From NCBI RefSeq assembly GCF_000330505.1, contig NW_004191750.1, positions 185,784 through 249,783 of the forward strand: 64,000 nt of DNA, in the 5' to 3' direction. Origin of the DNA: Entamoeba invadens IP1. Taxonomy: Eukaryota; Evosea; Mastigamoebida; Endamoebidae. This document shows positions 43,328 to 54,868 of this stretch, one piece after another. Position 1 is the first letter of the stretch; every line of letters starts with the position of its first letter. The notes under the pieces were generated by a model. That model did no database searches, was not told the origin of the DNA, and saw only the letters and a list, made by a program, of their open reading frames with translations. The translations under genes and the position numbers were made by a program.

Positions 43328-43609
43328 GTTCCCAACAAATCAAACGATCCATTTCTAATTTTATCGTTAATTGAAGAAAAAAACTATTGTTTTTTGTTGA
43401 CTAATTCTTATCCACATAACAGAATAACCAATATTATCTATTACTTCTATGACAAACTTTGGCTTTAATTATTCTTTTGATAAAATTTAAAGTTCGTTTT
43501 GTGTTGTAACACATAGTGATGTAAATGCCACTCTTTAAGAATGACTTCATAAAGAAAAAATGACATTTTAAATAACAAGTTAAGTTTAAAAAAAATAATA
43601 CAAAAAGTT

Positions 43610-43820
43610 TGTGTAATTCGAATATTTTTTCATCGAACTAAATGTAAATTAAAAATATAATTTTTAGTTTTTTGTACAATAATAAAGTACTATAAAAAAA
43701 TAATAAAAACAACTACCATTTCTAGTTTTAAGTGTGATAATAATGTAGTAAATATTAATTATGAAATACTAAAAAATAAAAACATCAACGTGTCGTGTTT
43801 GTGTTTAAAAGATATCCATC
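43610..43820 (-). repeat. Right terminal inverted repeat of the MULE
   Basis: Reverse complement of 41172-41382. Ends GATATCCATC at 43820. Confidence 0.9.
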
Positions 43821-43829
43821 TTATTTTTT

Positions 43830-44630
43830 CCCAAATTATATTTGAAATTATAATTATTTGATTATTAAATTACAAATTATAACAACTATTATGTCTTTTG
43901 ATATTTTTGGGGACTATTGTAAATAAGGTATAATAAATTAATATAATTAGTTGTTTAGTACTTAACAAAGTTGGAAACTTTCAAAAAGGCTAAAAAAGTC
44001 TTCGACATATCAACAATAACAGAAGTCGCCGAATAGCTATAAGAAGATTAATCACGTGTCTTTTATCAGTTATTTTGATATTTCAAAATCCATTCAACAA
44101 AACCAATAATTGAACAAAAGAGTAAACTAAAATGTAAAGCCTTTTTTTATTTATAATATATTTGTAAATTATTTTTAAATAATATAAAAATCCTCATCAT
44201 TTATAACAAAATATGAAGTTTGTTTTACTTCTTTGAAACATTTTAAACAACTTTTAATCAATTTATATAACTTTAATAAAAAATAGTTAGTATAAATGGT
44301 ATCGACAACATTCCAAAAGTCTTTCATTTTGGCAATAAAATAAAAGGTTAATACATTACCGTGCAATATTCTTTACTCAACTTTAAATCATAATAAACTG
44401 ATTTCAACAATTTTCGGCTTTTCTAAATTACAAATACAGTCTTGAGTGGTGTAAAAATTGTTAATACTATTGTATTTCAACTAAAAAAAAGATAAACGAA
44501 TTCCAAAAAAGTTCCAAAAATGGATAATGACGTAATCATTTCTATAAATATATTTTCATGGTATTATTTATTCATGTACAAAGGTTCACCATTTATCAAA
44601 ATATAGTAAAAAACATTGAAAATAAGGAAA
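43830..44630. other. Intergenic, no gene seen
   Basis: A+T-rich DNA between the MULE and the second Myb gene. Confidence 0.6.
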
Positions 44631-45068
44631 TTAATAAATTACAGAATAAAGGGTGATATCCACTGGACAAAAGACCCCTAAACGATTTTTGGATTCTTCA
44701 GATAACATTCTCGTACTTCTTGATTCAAATCTTTTGAGGGTTCCAAAGTACCTGTTTTTCACATCATTAGCACTCCGCCCTTGAAGACACTTACTGATAA
44801 ACGTCCATTTATTACCAACTTCTTTTCTGGTTTTCATTATAGTTTGATCTTCTTCAATTGTCCATGGTCTCTTACTTTGATTCTTAAACATCAAAGAGTT
44901 AAAGTACCGTTCTCGACACTGTTTACGATTGCGTCCTTTTATGTTCTTTTCTACTTTCTTCCAGTCTTTAATACCATACTCTTGTATTGCTTGTAAGAGT
45001 GCATCATCTTCACTCGAAGACCATGGCCCAAATTTTATTTGCTGTGGGGCTTTTAGAACAATTTCCAT
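44631..45068 (-). CDS. R2R3-type Myb/SANT DNA-binding protein
   Basis: A 145-residue protein. Repeat 1 (about residues 10-58): KFGPWSSSEDDALLQAIQEY to GRNRKQCRERYFNSL. Repeat 2 (about 66-112): KRPWTIEEDQTIMKTRKE to GRSANDVKNRYFGTLKR. Both tryptophan-phased helices are clear. It should be a nuclear DNA-binding factor. The last residues read FCPVDITLYSVIY, matching the end of the Myb at 4011-4463 (FVPTSPSLYKIIM), so both belong to one small-Myb subfamily with a conserved C-terminal peptide. A TATATAA-like element lies about 40 bases upstream on the minus strand. Confidence 0.9.
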   Translation of the reverse strand: MEIVLKAPQQIKFGPWSSSEDDALLQAIQEYGIKDWKKVEKNIKGRNRKQCRERYFNSLMFKNQSKRPWTIEEDQTIMKTRKEVGNKWTFISKCLQGRSANDVKNRYFGTLKRFESRSTRMLSEESKNRLGVFCPVDITLYSVIY

Positions 45069-46413
45069 CTTTTGATTTTGAATGAATCAGTTCCATTATA
45101 TAAGGTCAAAATAGATTCTTTTGATATCAAATCTTGATTCGCCTTCTATTTTGTTGTCTTGTGTTATTTTTAATAAATAGATTAATAGCTTTGTTTACTA
45201 TTTCAGTTTAATTAATTAATTTCTGTTTCTTCAAAGAGTAATTAATCGTTTAAAAACCAAATCAGTATGGTTCAGTAATTTGTTGGATAAATCTTGTTGA
45301 CTTTTTAAAGTGTGAAATTACCGGCTTGTAACAATAACAGTACAACGATAAATCTGGAAGTTTGGAGAGTTTGGTTAATAATTCTGCTTGAAAGATATTG
45401 AAAGCCGCCTAAAATGACGTTTAGAAGACACCTGGTGTTATTTTTCGTTAAAAAAATTAGGAATATTTGTTAACTTAAATATAAAAATAACCAAAATATG
45501 AAAAAAAAAAAAACAAGACATAAATAGAGTAATATCTAAAACAAAAACCTTTTTAAAACATTTTCAATAACAATTGTTTTGACAATAAGACATAGCAAGT
45601 GTTGTATAATAAAAAACTATAATTAAACCATTTATTATTTGACAAACTTTTTCGTTTTTAAATGATTATTTAAAAGTAAATTTGATTAAAAAACAAAAAA
45701 ACTATTATTCAAAGACAATTTAATTGATATTCTTAAAAGAAACAATTAAACTTCTCAAATAATTAATAAAATGTTTTGATTAATTATAAATACATAATAA
45801 TAATATATACCTGTTATTTGTATGGTTTCATATTAATTTATTAGTAGTTACGACTTTTTAAATTACCAAGTTTAATAGTTTTTTTTAATTATTTAAAATG
45901 ATAATAAAATATTAAGAAATCCCATAATAATAAAAATTAAAAATAATATACAAAATTGATACATCACATAATTTATATTACTTCTTTATGTTTCCCATAC
46001 TTAGATATACTATGCCCTGGGTTTAAACAAGAAGCAGAAAGTGGAATATTAGCAGGACAAAAAGTTAGCTTGAGTCGAATCACAGTTCCGGATATTTTTT
46101 TCTTTTTGATTCAAATAATAATCTATTACTATTTGACTATTAATACTAATTCCACTACTACTAATAAATATTAATATTCTAATAGATTAATATATGAATT
46201 TAATAATAGAATAAATAAGTGGGGTATATAAAATTATAATAGAATTATCACTAAATTATAATTAATATGTAACTAATAATTAATAATAAAATAAAGTGTT
46301 ATAATTGTACTACCAAAACACACATATTGTTCCGTTCAAAACGAATAATACTCTATTTTAGAGAACAATCTCAGTAAATTGATGGTATACCAAACAATAT
46401 GAAAAAGCATCGT
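45069..46413. other. Intergenic, with one possible gene scrap
   Basis: A+T-rich. At about 45996-46107 (plus strand) a 30-codon stretch PGFKQEAESGILAGQKVSLS stands out in composition and faintly resembles domain IV of EF-G-type GTPases. It has no flanking exons and may be a relic. Confidence 0.35.
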
Positions 46414-46830
46414 TTATAACAAAAACAGAAGAAGTCCTAGTGCTGCAGTAATCATAGTGAAGAAAAAGAGATACAAAGAGACATTCCCAACGAAGCGTGT
46501 GAGCAGTTCTTTTGATTTTCTGGAGAGAACAAAAGCGGACACCCAAGTGAAGAATGTGACAAAGCCGACCATGAAGAGGACAAAAACAAATGTAGAGATT
46601 TGTTTTTCCTCTTCTTCCGCATCAGAGACTTTCTTCGGCCGTCTTGCGCATGGAAAATTTTGTTGATCGAAATATACAGGTTGGTTAATAATATCGACTT
46701 GATTGCCAAAGTTATATTGTGTGGGCTGATTTTGAACCGCACCGACTATAATTGGCTGTCCTAGAGATGATTGAGGCAACTGAAAGTAGTAATAGTTCGG
46801 TTGATATGGGACCTTAGGTGAATATTCCAT
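46414..46830 (-). CDS. Small two-TM membrane protein with Pro/Gln/Asn/Tyr-rich N-terminus
   Basis: A 138-residue protein. Residues 1-68 are cytosolic, rich in Pro, Gln, Tyr and Asn (PYQPNYYYFQLPQSSLGQP). A basic Cys-containing patch (CARRPKK) and an acidic run (EEEE) follow. Two membrane segments lie at about 81-103 (FVFVLFMVGFVTFFTWVSAF) and 116-138 (VSLYLFFFTMITAALGLLLF), the second reaching the C-terminus. There is no signal peptide. The layout resembles the Pro-rich-tail/two-TM proteins that are abundant in amoebae, but I cannot name the family. Confidence 0.7.
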   Translation of the reverse strand: MEYSPKVPYQPNYYYFQLPQSSLGQPIIVGAVQNQPTQYNFGNQVDIINQPVYFDQQNFPCARRPKKVSDAEEEEKQISTFVFVLFMVGFVTFFTWVSAFVLSRKSKELLTRFVGNVSLYLFFFTMITAALGLLLFLL

Positions 46831-47808
46831 TGCACTTTAAAAAGAGTTTTTTTTGGGTTTCAAATACCCACTTTTTTTCAATCCATGTCTAATACTTTTT
46901 TTCTATTTGATATTTCTATATATGATATACTATTGTTTATAGTTGTTTTAACTATATATGCAATACTTTGAGGCAAAGGAAGAAATAGAAGACCTTTGGA
47001 GCGTTTTGGTATTGACAAATTTGATGCACCGGTTTTGGTATGAAAAAAAGAGATAAGAATGAAGAAAAGTAAAGATGATTTCTGCTAGATTTGCAAAAAG
47101 GGAATTTTATGGTAAATAAATGCGCTTGTTGCTGAACAATGAAAAAAGCTACAAATATAGAATCGAAAAATCAAGAAAGGTCATTTGTAGTAAATAAATG
47201 TGTAAATACCATTTGGCTTTTATTTGCAATGTTAAATATAAAACACCGCAGTTATTATTTCTTCACAAATCAGATTCTTTTTACCATAAATTATAATTAT
47301 ATTTACTATTTGTTGTAATACTCTTTTTGTGAAATTATTAGTGAATTGAAGAACTTAATAATAATAAGTATGACCGCAATTTACGGATGGGAAAACTAGG
47401 TGCCGATCTTCCATTTCTTCTTTTTATTTTACTTTAATTATCAATAAAATTTCGGGATATAAGGAAACATTTCTGTACATCAAAATTTTATGTTTTTGTG
47501 ACATTTTCCGTCTGTCTGTGTTGTTGTTGAGAGCCTATAATTTGTTTTATTATAATTTTATTTATTATAAATTACTATAAATTAATTAAATTAATATTAA
47601 TAAAAAGTTAGTTCTTTAATATGGCATATACACATTGAAAATTCTTTACAAAAAACTTACAGTAATTTGATCTGAACTGAAAGGTAGAATGACTAAAATT
47701 TCTTATTTTTTAAAACAAAGCTGCCTTACAAACAACTCGAGCTTTTCGACTTTTTTCCTCAACTCTTTTCTACAAATTAATTCCTTTTTTCATTCGAGTA
47801 AAAACACT
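46831..47808. other. Intergenic, no firm gene
   Basis: A+T-rich. A 33-codon ORF at 46958-47059 (starts MQYFEAKEEIEDLWSVLVL) is composed like coding sequence but has no supporting context. Confidence 0.5.
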
Positions 47809-48285
47809 TTACAGAACAAACACCTCACTATTGAGTTCAAGTAGTCCTCCAACCGATTGCTCTATTTGATCAAATCTACTCAAAAGTTGATCAACGGAAT
47901 CAGAAAAGTCCAACACCGACAGTAACACATCATTTGTACTTTGTTTGTGGATCACAGTCGATTTTTCAGTTGAATCTGCACACTACATTTCAGCACATCA
48001 CCACAACAGTCAAAGCTTAATACCGCTCTAAAAATGGTATCACAATTAAACTATACTTAATCTATAAATTATAATACAATAAAATCAAACTGTCTCAAGA
48101 AGGCCCTCCAATTTTGCGATGTAGTCGTCGAGTGCGCTTGCACAACACACGGTTTGTTGATGCAGTGTATGAAGATATGCTGTTGGATCCAATGGTTCAA
48201 CGACTGCTGTTGTCTTTGATTCTTCTGTTGGGACTAATGGGATTGGACTAACCCACTCAATTTCCTTTGCTTTTTCCTCTGTCAT
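47809..48285 (-). CDS. Small helical protein, 2 exons, unknown
   Basis: Exons 48285-48091 and 47982-47809 (195+174 = 369 nt, 122 residues). The intron has a GTTTGA donor and a TGTAG acceptor, phase 0. The first exon alone would end two residues past the donor, so the ORF-only model of 66 residues is truncated. The N-terminus is acidic and Pro-rich (about 1-32). Residues 35-122 are helical with a heptad pattern: HTLHQQTVCCASALDDYIAK, then VLLSVLDFSDSVDQLLSRFD and SVGGLLELNSEVF. The layout recalls small subunits of BLOC-1/BORC-like or kinetochore complexes, without a decisive motif. Confidence 0.65.
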
Positions 48286-48489
48286 GGTCTTTCAAGTTTT
48301 TAAAGTTCGTTTTCCCTCAGGAAGTTTAAACTAGTAATAAATAATAAAACAATTATATATTTATTATCCGCAACACTTCTTCTTATATACCAGATTTTAT
48401 AATAAAATAATCTATCAAATTTATACTCTTCAAAAAGGAAAACTTATGTATTAAGTATAGTATTTTAAACTATTATATAAACCATACAA

Positions 48490-50895
48490 TCATTTTGCTA
48501 CCCAGAGATGTCTCTTCTTATCAAGTCGACACAAGTTCTTCAACAAAGACTTGAAAACACGTGTCTCATTGATCCCAGAAATGTCATTAGAAAACTCTTT
48601 GAGAACATCATCGCTCGAAACTTTGCCACCTTTCTTTTCAATGAAATTGGCTAGACGCTCTGCCAAAGTTAGTCCTTCAACGTTCTCCCCTTTTTCTTGC
48701 TTTGGTACTTGAGGGGACGACACCACAGACTCTTTAGAAACAACAGCGGAAGAACTTTTTCTTCTCCCCATGATCTGATTCCGTTTGACCAGTTTTAACT
48801 TGTAAATAGCCTCTTCCGCTATTTTAGCAGTCTCTTCGTCTGTCAACCTTTTCTCTTCATCCGACAGCGTGTTTGCCTTCTCCATCAAAATTTCGTCGAT
48901 CACCTTTTCATCGCCTTCAACGACTTTTCCCATCAAATCAATTTTGTTCTTCTTCTCGTCTTTCTCGTCGTCTTTGTCACTCTGGTCGTCACTGTCTACT
49001 TGTTTCTTCGATTCTTTTTTTGGCACTGTATCTGTCAACTGGAACAATTCCTTCACAATTTGCTTCTTAAATTGCTTTCTGAGTACTTCATTTTGGTCGC
49101 TGAGTATCTTGTTTGATATAATTTCCTTTGATATCTGTCTATTGTATATCCTCTCTTCTATCGTCCCAGAACATATCAATTTGTATATCGAAACGTTCTT
49201 AATCTGCCCTATACGCAACGTTCGTTCTTTGGCCTGAGAGTCCACAGTTGGATTCCAGTCGGGGTCAAACAAGACCACCCGATCAGCTCCCGTCAAATTA
49301 ATACCCAACCCACCAACACGTGTTGTTAATATGAAACAATTGATAGTGTCGTCATGATTAAACGCATCGATCAATGAACTCCGCTTCCCAGCCGCAACAT
49401 CGCCATCCATTCGTAAGAATATATACTTGTTGTACTCTAACACCTTCTGGAGAATATTCAACATCTGCTTGGTCTGACAAAAGATTAGTGCCTTGTGCTT
49501 CTCCTTCCTCCAATTGTCTAAGAGACTTAATAAGACTTTGACCTTTGCACTCTCCATGACATTCTCGTGGTCCATCTCAACGTTCTTATTCAACAGAAGT
49601 GGGTGGTTACACACTTTGCGCAAGTAATCGATCGCTACAAGCAAATTGGTATCGCCGTTGATCACTTTTGTAACTGAAAAGGAGTTGATGTACTCTAAGT
49701 ATAACTCTCGTTGTTTCAGGGAAAGCTTGACAAAGACCACATTCTCCGTTTTGTTGGGTAAAGTCGGTAACACATCTTTTTTGAGTCTTCGCAATAAAAA
49801 TGGCGCAATCGTGTCTTTCAGCGCTTTCGCGCATTTTAAAGCGGCAGTGAATTGAAAGTAGCTCGCAGAAGTATAAGACCCAAATTTGATTGGGTCGATG
49901 AATTGTTGTTTGAAGACGGGAAGTGTCCCCAACTTGCCGGGGTACACAAAGTCGAACAGCGACCAGAGCTCGGCCAAATTGTTTTGAATAGGGGACCCCG
50001 ACAGAATCAATCTGTTTTCGCTTCTCAATGATTTTATCGCAATCGAAATGCCACTTTTAGGGTTCTTAATTTTATGTCCTTCATCAAGTATAGTGTACAA
50101 ATATGTCACCCGATTCAAATCATTCAATTTGTTTCTCACAAAGTCGTATGTTGTGACAAATATACAATTGGACGCCTGTGTGAGTAACTCAAGATTGTCT
50201 TGCCCACTTGATGAAAGTGCTCGATGGAGCACTATAACCCTAAAAAAGGGGACAAATCGATGGGCTTCAGAAACCCAATGTGATATTAAAGTTAGTGGAC
50301 ATATGATTAAAATGTTACCGACGCGCATCTCTCCACGAGTCGTAAGAACATCACTTTTTGATTGTGTACATTTGGCATATAACGTCGAGTGAAGTCCTTC
50401 TAAGAAGGAAAGGACCATCAGAGTCTTTCCTAAACCCATTTCATCACCAACTATCCCTCCTCCTCCTTGTTTATATAACTCGTACATCCACTTCACACCA
50501 ACTCGCTGATGTTCATAGAGTTCTTCATATAACTTTTGTCGTATTAAAAATCCGGAACGAAACGTCTTTAACTCGCCTTCGGGCTTCACATTGTTTTCAG
50601 CGTCTAAATGTGAACTCCCTTTTTGGCTCAAACGTTCATGGAAATACTCTAAAAAGACATCATCACTCCACTCGCGGACATCTTCTTTATTCTCCACAAA
50701 TACAGCGTCCGTCCCTTTCGCATCTTCGTCTTGTCCTAATGGATTCAGTTTTCCTTTTTTAATCAATTCTTCTCGCGATGAATCGTCATCATCAACTAAA
50801 CTTATTCCACTCGCTTTTGTATCTGGTGCTGTAATCTCTTGGACATCATTTGACTCTTCACTGTGAAACTCCTCGTCATCAAACTTCCTTTTCAT
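48490..50895 (-). CDS. ERCC6: SNF2-family ATPase, ERCC6/CSB (Rad26) type
   Basis: An 801-residue protein. The helicase core starts at about residue 125: LYEHQRVGVKWMYEL, Walker A GDEMGLGKT, ICPLTLISHW, Walker B LDEGHKIKNP (DEGH is usual in the CSB group), LSGSPIQNNLAELWSLFDF, then the second lobe with KALIFCQTKQ, RMDGDV, TTRVGGLGINLTGADRV, FDPDWNP and RTLRIGQIKNV. The following IEERIYNRQISKEIISNKIL matches the post-core CSB element. The C-terminal 60 residues (LAERLANFIEKKGGK to LCRLDKKRHLWVAK) resemble the CSB winged-helix end. CSB remodels stalled RNA polymerase II in transcription-coupled repair. The N-terminal domain is short compared with animals (about 1490 residues) and closer to yeast Rad26. 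Confidence 0.9.
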   Translation of the reverse strand: MKRKFDDEEFHSEESNDVQEITAPDTKASGISLVDDDDSSREELIKKGKLNPLGQDEDAKGTDAVFVENKEDVREWSDDVFLEYFHERLSQKGSSHLDAENNVKPEGELKTFRSGFLIRQKLYEELYEHQRVGVKWMYELYKQGGGGIVGDEMGLGKTLMVLSFLEGLHSTLYAKCTQSKSDVLTTRGEMRVGNILIICPLTLISHWVSEAHRFVPFFRVIVLHRALSSSGQDNLELLTQASNCIFVTTYDFVRNKLNDLNRVTYLYTILDEGHKIKNPKSGISIAIKSLRSENRLILSGSPIQNNLAELWSLFDFVYPGKLGTLPVFKQQFIDPIKFGSYTSASYFQFTAALKCAKALKDTIAPFLLRRLKKDVLPTLPNKTENVVFVKLSLKQRELYLEYINSFSVTKVINGDTNLLVAIDYLRKVCNHPLLLNKNVEMDHENVMESAKVKVLLSLLDNWRKEKHKALIFCQTKQMLNILQKVLEYNKYIFLRMDGDVAAGKRSSLIDAFNHDDTINCFILTTRVGGLGINLTGADRVVLFDPDWNPTVDSQAKERTLRIGQIKNVSIYKLICSGTIEERIYNRQISKEIISNKILSDQNEVLRKQFKKQIVKELFQLTDTVPKKESKKQVDSDDQSDKDDEKDEKKNKIDLMGKVVEGDEKVIDEILMEKANTLSDEEKRLTDEETAKIAEEAIYKLKLVKRNQIMGRRKSSSAVVSKESVVSSPQVPKQEKGENVEGLTLAERLANFIEKKGGKVSSDDVLKEFSNDISGINETRVFKSLLKNLCRLDKKRHLWVAK

Positions 50896-51242
50896 TGAAT
50901 TATTGAGTTTTCCTTCTGTTATATTTTATATAGGATTATTATTATTATTATTATTATATATGTTACTAATACTAATAATAAGTTTTATAGTTAAATAAAT
51001 TATAAACAATTATTAATTTTAACTCTAGTATTTTAACTGTAATACTTAATAACAAAAAAATAGATTGAAATTTGTTATTAGAACTAATCCATTGTGATTG
51101 GTTATTGAGTCAAACTTCAAATTTTGAAGACCTCAAAAACACAACAGAAAATGAAAATGCGCACAAAATCGGGAAATACATTGCTTCTTTTAAAAATAAA
51201 GATGAACAAACCTCAAATTAAGAATTGGAACTCATAATACAA
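50896..51242. other. Divergent intergenic region
   Basis: A+T-rich spacer between the ERCC6 and 51243 genes. Holds a short TTA/ATT repeat (about 50935-50958). Confidence 0.6.
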
Positions 51243-54200
51243 ATGACAACGACAGCAGAGTCGGACAAATTTCTGAGAGAGATAACATTACTCGGACAAG
51301 GAAAAAACATTCCAGTGAATGTATTGTATTATCCATATAAGGAAGGAGAGATGTACCCATATACACCAACACTAACAAATCTGCCTTTCAGTCGTGTAAG
51401 TAAAAGAAAGGAATTTCCTCTTCATTCGTGTAAATATGATAAAGACACGGCAGAGAAAATCAGTAGAGAGGCTAAAGTCTCTGTGAGTAAAGTGTATAAC
51501 CACAACGAGATGATATCAAACACAAATGAAACGCAAATAATCGAGTCGTTGAAACGAAAGAAGTGCTTTGGCCAACAACAGTGGGACGAGAACAACCCTC
51601 TTGCGATACTTCCAACAACAACAAATTTCTCAACGGAAATAATCGCTTTGCTTTTAAAGTATACAAAGGAGCGTACAGACGACATTGCACTCCTCGCGAT
51701 ATCCTCTTGTGTTGTCAATTGCAAACAAAAAAGTGATTTACTGCTCTTTACAAATGAACTCACCCCACAAACGGCTTATGCAATTTTTGTCGCATTGTGG
51801 TGCAAAGACACGCGAAGTTCAATGGCAGAGATTTGTCGCGAAAAGAAGCTTGGAATCAAACTTTTAGAAATTTCGCTTTCGTTGAATGGTAAGAAAGAAA
51901 GTGTTGAGGCCAACCTTTTCTTCCAAGTCTTATTGGCGGTTGTATTTTATGTTGGGATGTGTGGTATTGACCACGACGTCGCAGATAATTTCACACAAAT
52001 TGTTATCGCAAATTTGGGGGACATGTCGCCAGAAAGAGCAACTCTGGCGATTTGTGTAGTAAAAATTTTTATCGCAACATTTCAAGATTTGTTACAAATT
52101 TTGTCTGCGATGAAATTTGACCAAATGATGGAAATTGTTGATACCAATTTGTCGACTCTGTGTCTCTTCAAGTTAGTCACAAAGTTTTTACCGACAGCTA
52201 ATATCAACCCCAACTCCTATTCTCTTGCCAATAAAATACTTAGCGGGTACCTCATTAAAGCTTCCGAACCAATCAACTCAACTCGTATTGTGAATCAACT
52301 AATACAAACAGTAATATCGACGGGAATGTATCCATTGGGCTACGAATCATCCGACCTCTATGCTACAGTCTATTTACTGTATTGCTGCATCATCAACAAC
52401 CACGGAGAGTTTGACGAGAACGACAAATACTGCGAAGTTCTTCTGAACTTCTTACTTCCGAAAGTCGAGAACGAGTATGACGCACCAAAGAATGGACTCT
52501 ATGGAACTATGTGTCCCAAAAGCCGAGAAAAGGTGATGAAAATGTTTATCATGTTATTACAAAAAGCAACAAATTTCAAAGAAAAAATGGTCTTTGACCG
52601 ACTTCGTGATATCCAGAAATGTAAAGTCTCTTACGGGCTCTCATCTAAACGGAAGTTTGTGAGTTACATGAGTCAACTAGAGGCGACTGTCCTTAACGCG
52701 TTATTTGAAGTTGAAAAGATCCAACAAATTGTGTTAAATGGGGACTCGGATTTGTCGTACGATGCAGACATAGCGACTTTCATATACGGCTTTAACCAAG
52801 TCGTCAAATTGAAGAACATCACAACGACGTATTCTATGAATGACTGTCTGCAGTTATATCTTCAAAAGATTTCCAGTGACGAAATTGGATGCGTTGAAAT
52901 TCCTCTTAACCAAATAGAGGAGCAAACTGAATTGAACAAGCCGATTGAAATTATTCAAATTGAAAAACAAAGCTATTTGGAGACTTTTGAGCAACGTCCA
53001 ATTCGGTTGACAATTGGAAAACACGTTTTGGTCTCTTCAGTCTTTTATAGAGGGCGTGAAGAGAATGAAGACTATGTCATTCTGCGACGTTTAAAAGACG
53101 GGAATTACAATGTTAAAATGCGCAATGGGAATTGTGTTGTATCTTATGGCACCATTAGTCTTTATTTACTTAACATCACACACGCGGAAACCTCAGACGT
53201 TTTAAGACCAAAATTTCTTATTTACGAAAAGACAGTCGCATCAGAGAATTTCCAAGAAGTCACGAAAATAGTGACAAACTCCTTTGACCAAGCTTATAAG
53301 GCGTTTGGGTATAGTGATTGGTACAACAATGATTACAACACAATCGTCTTCCCTATCTTCCTCCAACTATGTACGTGGACTTTAACTCCAAAACTCTCGT
53401 GGAATAACTCGGAGAAAGCAGTGTTGTCGATAAAAAAACTCCAAACTGTTAATATTCGAGGTCTTGTGATCAACTCGATGTTGTTCTTCCACGACTGGAA
53501 GAACCTACAAAAACCATTTAAAAGTGTTGCACTCAAAGAGGCGGTATACACCTATTTGCAAATATTTGGGAAAGCGTCACTACTTTCAACAGCGTGTATT
53601 GCGTTCAATGAGATGGACCACATCAAGTATTATGTCTACTCAAACAACAACTGTCTCTTCACCTCTCTCATCATGAGACTGATGGTTTCTCTTGGAAGTG
53701 AGCCATCACAACTCGAGACGTTGGCATTCTGTAAATTTCTAACAGCCATTCAGTGTGTAAGTGAGAAGGAAGTGGAGAATTCGTATGACTCTCAATTTAA
53801 TATCGTCATCTGTAAATTGATGGAGGCGACAGAACAATTCCACACATTCTTCTTTAAGACCAAATTTGTTCATTTCATGCTCGGGGTGTTGCCCGATAAA
53901 GGAGAAGATATTTACAGAGGAGCTGTGAATGTCACTGCAATAGTCCGATTGTTGATACGCGTGAGTTACACCGTGCAAAAAGAAGACACTGCTGTGACAC
54001 AAGTCGACGATTTGGAGAAGCTCAAAGCAATTGTTTTCGACGAAGAAATTAAACTTCTTTTAATAAGAAAGATGGGATTTATAATTAAGATGAGTGCAGA
54101 TATGAGTCTTCTGGTGGGATTACTTCATAAGTTGTGTTTCAATGATGAAAGTGTCTCAGCTAAAATATGTAATTTGATATTAGAACACTTGGATTTTAAT

Positions 54201-54868
54201 GAGGACGATGGCTGGATTTACGCTTTAAAGGGGATTGCAGAAATTAAGGACCAATTTTCGGACAAACGGATGATGACCATTTGTAATAGCAACAAAATGG
54301 CGAAATCAAAACTGGGATATGGAAAGCTGTCTGAAACTACTATTGAGTCGTTTGTCGATATCTTCAAAATGGCAAACGGTCCGGCAAGAAAGGTCGAGAA
54401 CTTCTCGAAACTTCTTACTACGGTCGAGTCGTATTTGGAAAAGACTTTGAAGGAAGACAATAAGACGAAGGCGTGGCTTGGAAATTTCAATGCAGCGGAA
54501 CTGGCACAAACGCTTGCGAGTGGGAAAGTCCCTTTTTATGTCAACAAAAAGGTATTAGGGTTGTATGTAGACCTCCAACATATTATTCAACAAGAAATAG
54601 ATGAAGGGAACACATTTTTCACATTGAAGGATTATGGATTCGATATGGTTTGTCTTTTTAAAACACATTTAACGATTTAAGTTTAACTCCGTAGATGCAC
54701 CTTGTTTATTTGAAAGCAATTACAAATCAATGCAGAAGAGGAAGGAATGCGCAAGTACCGAAAAAAGAGGTCGAGGAAAACACTCTTCCATTTCAATCAA
54801 GTCTTTCTGATACACCACTTTCTAATATCGAGGATATATTGTCGGATAGCTCAGATGTAACTCCTTGA
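51243..54868 (+). CDS. Large helical protein with a USP-like, probably inactive, segment; 2 exons
   Basis: Exons 51243-54647 and 54695-54868 (3405+174 = 3579 nt, 1192 residues). The intron of 47 nt has a GTTTGT donor and a GTAG acceptor, phase 0. The second exon adds 57 residues with an acidic Ser-rich end. Most of the protein looks like ARM/HEAT helices, as in USP9X/USP24/USP34. Near residue 435 is a KSREKVMKMFIMLLQKA element like the RT/SR.AAF.LL stretch just before their catalytic domain. Then QLEATVLNALFEV sits where N.GATCY.N.L is expected, and a strand pair with ENEDYVILRRLKDGNYNV sits where GHY is expected, followed by PKFLIYEKT (compare AYILFYE). Cys and His are missing and the core is short, so any deubiquitinase activity is doubtful. 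This reading is tentative. Confidence 0.7.

Larger units (their letters stand above)
41172..43820 (-). mobile_element. Mutator-like element (MULE) with about 211-bp terminal inverted repeats
   Basis: 41172-41382 and 43610-43820 are reverse complements over about 211 bases with very few mismatches. Flanks TTATTTATT (41163-41171) and TTATTTTTT (43821-43829) match at 8 of 9 positions, fitting the 9-bp target duplication of Mutator elements. Internal minus-strand fragments belong to a MULE transposase. Mutator-type elements are known from E. invadens and relatives. Confidence 0.88.

Noticed and set aside
46958..47059. 33-codon ORF with coding-like composition
   Set aside because: No neighbour exon, motif or promoter; length is within chance expectation.
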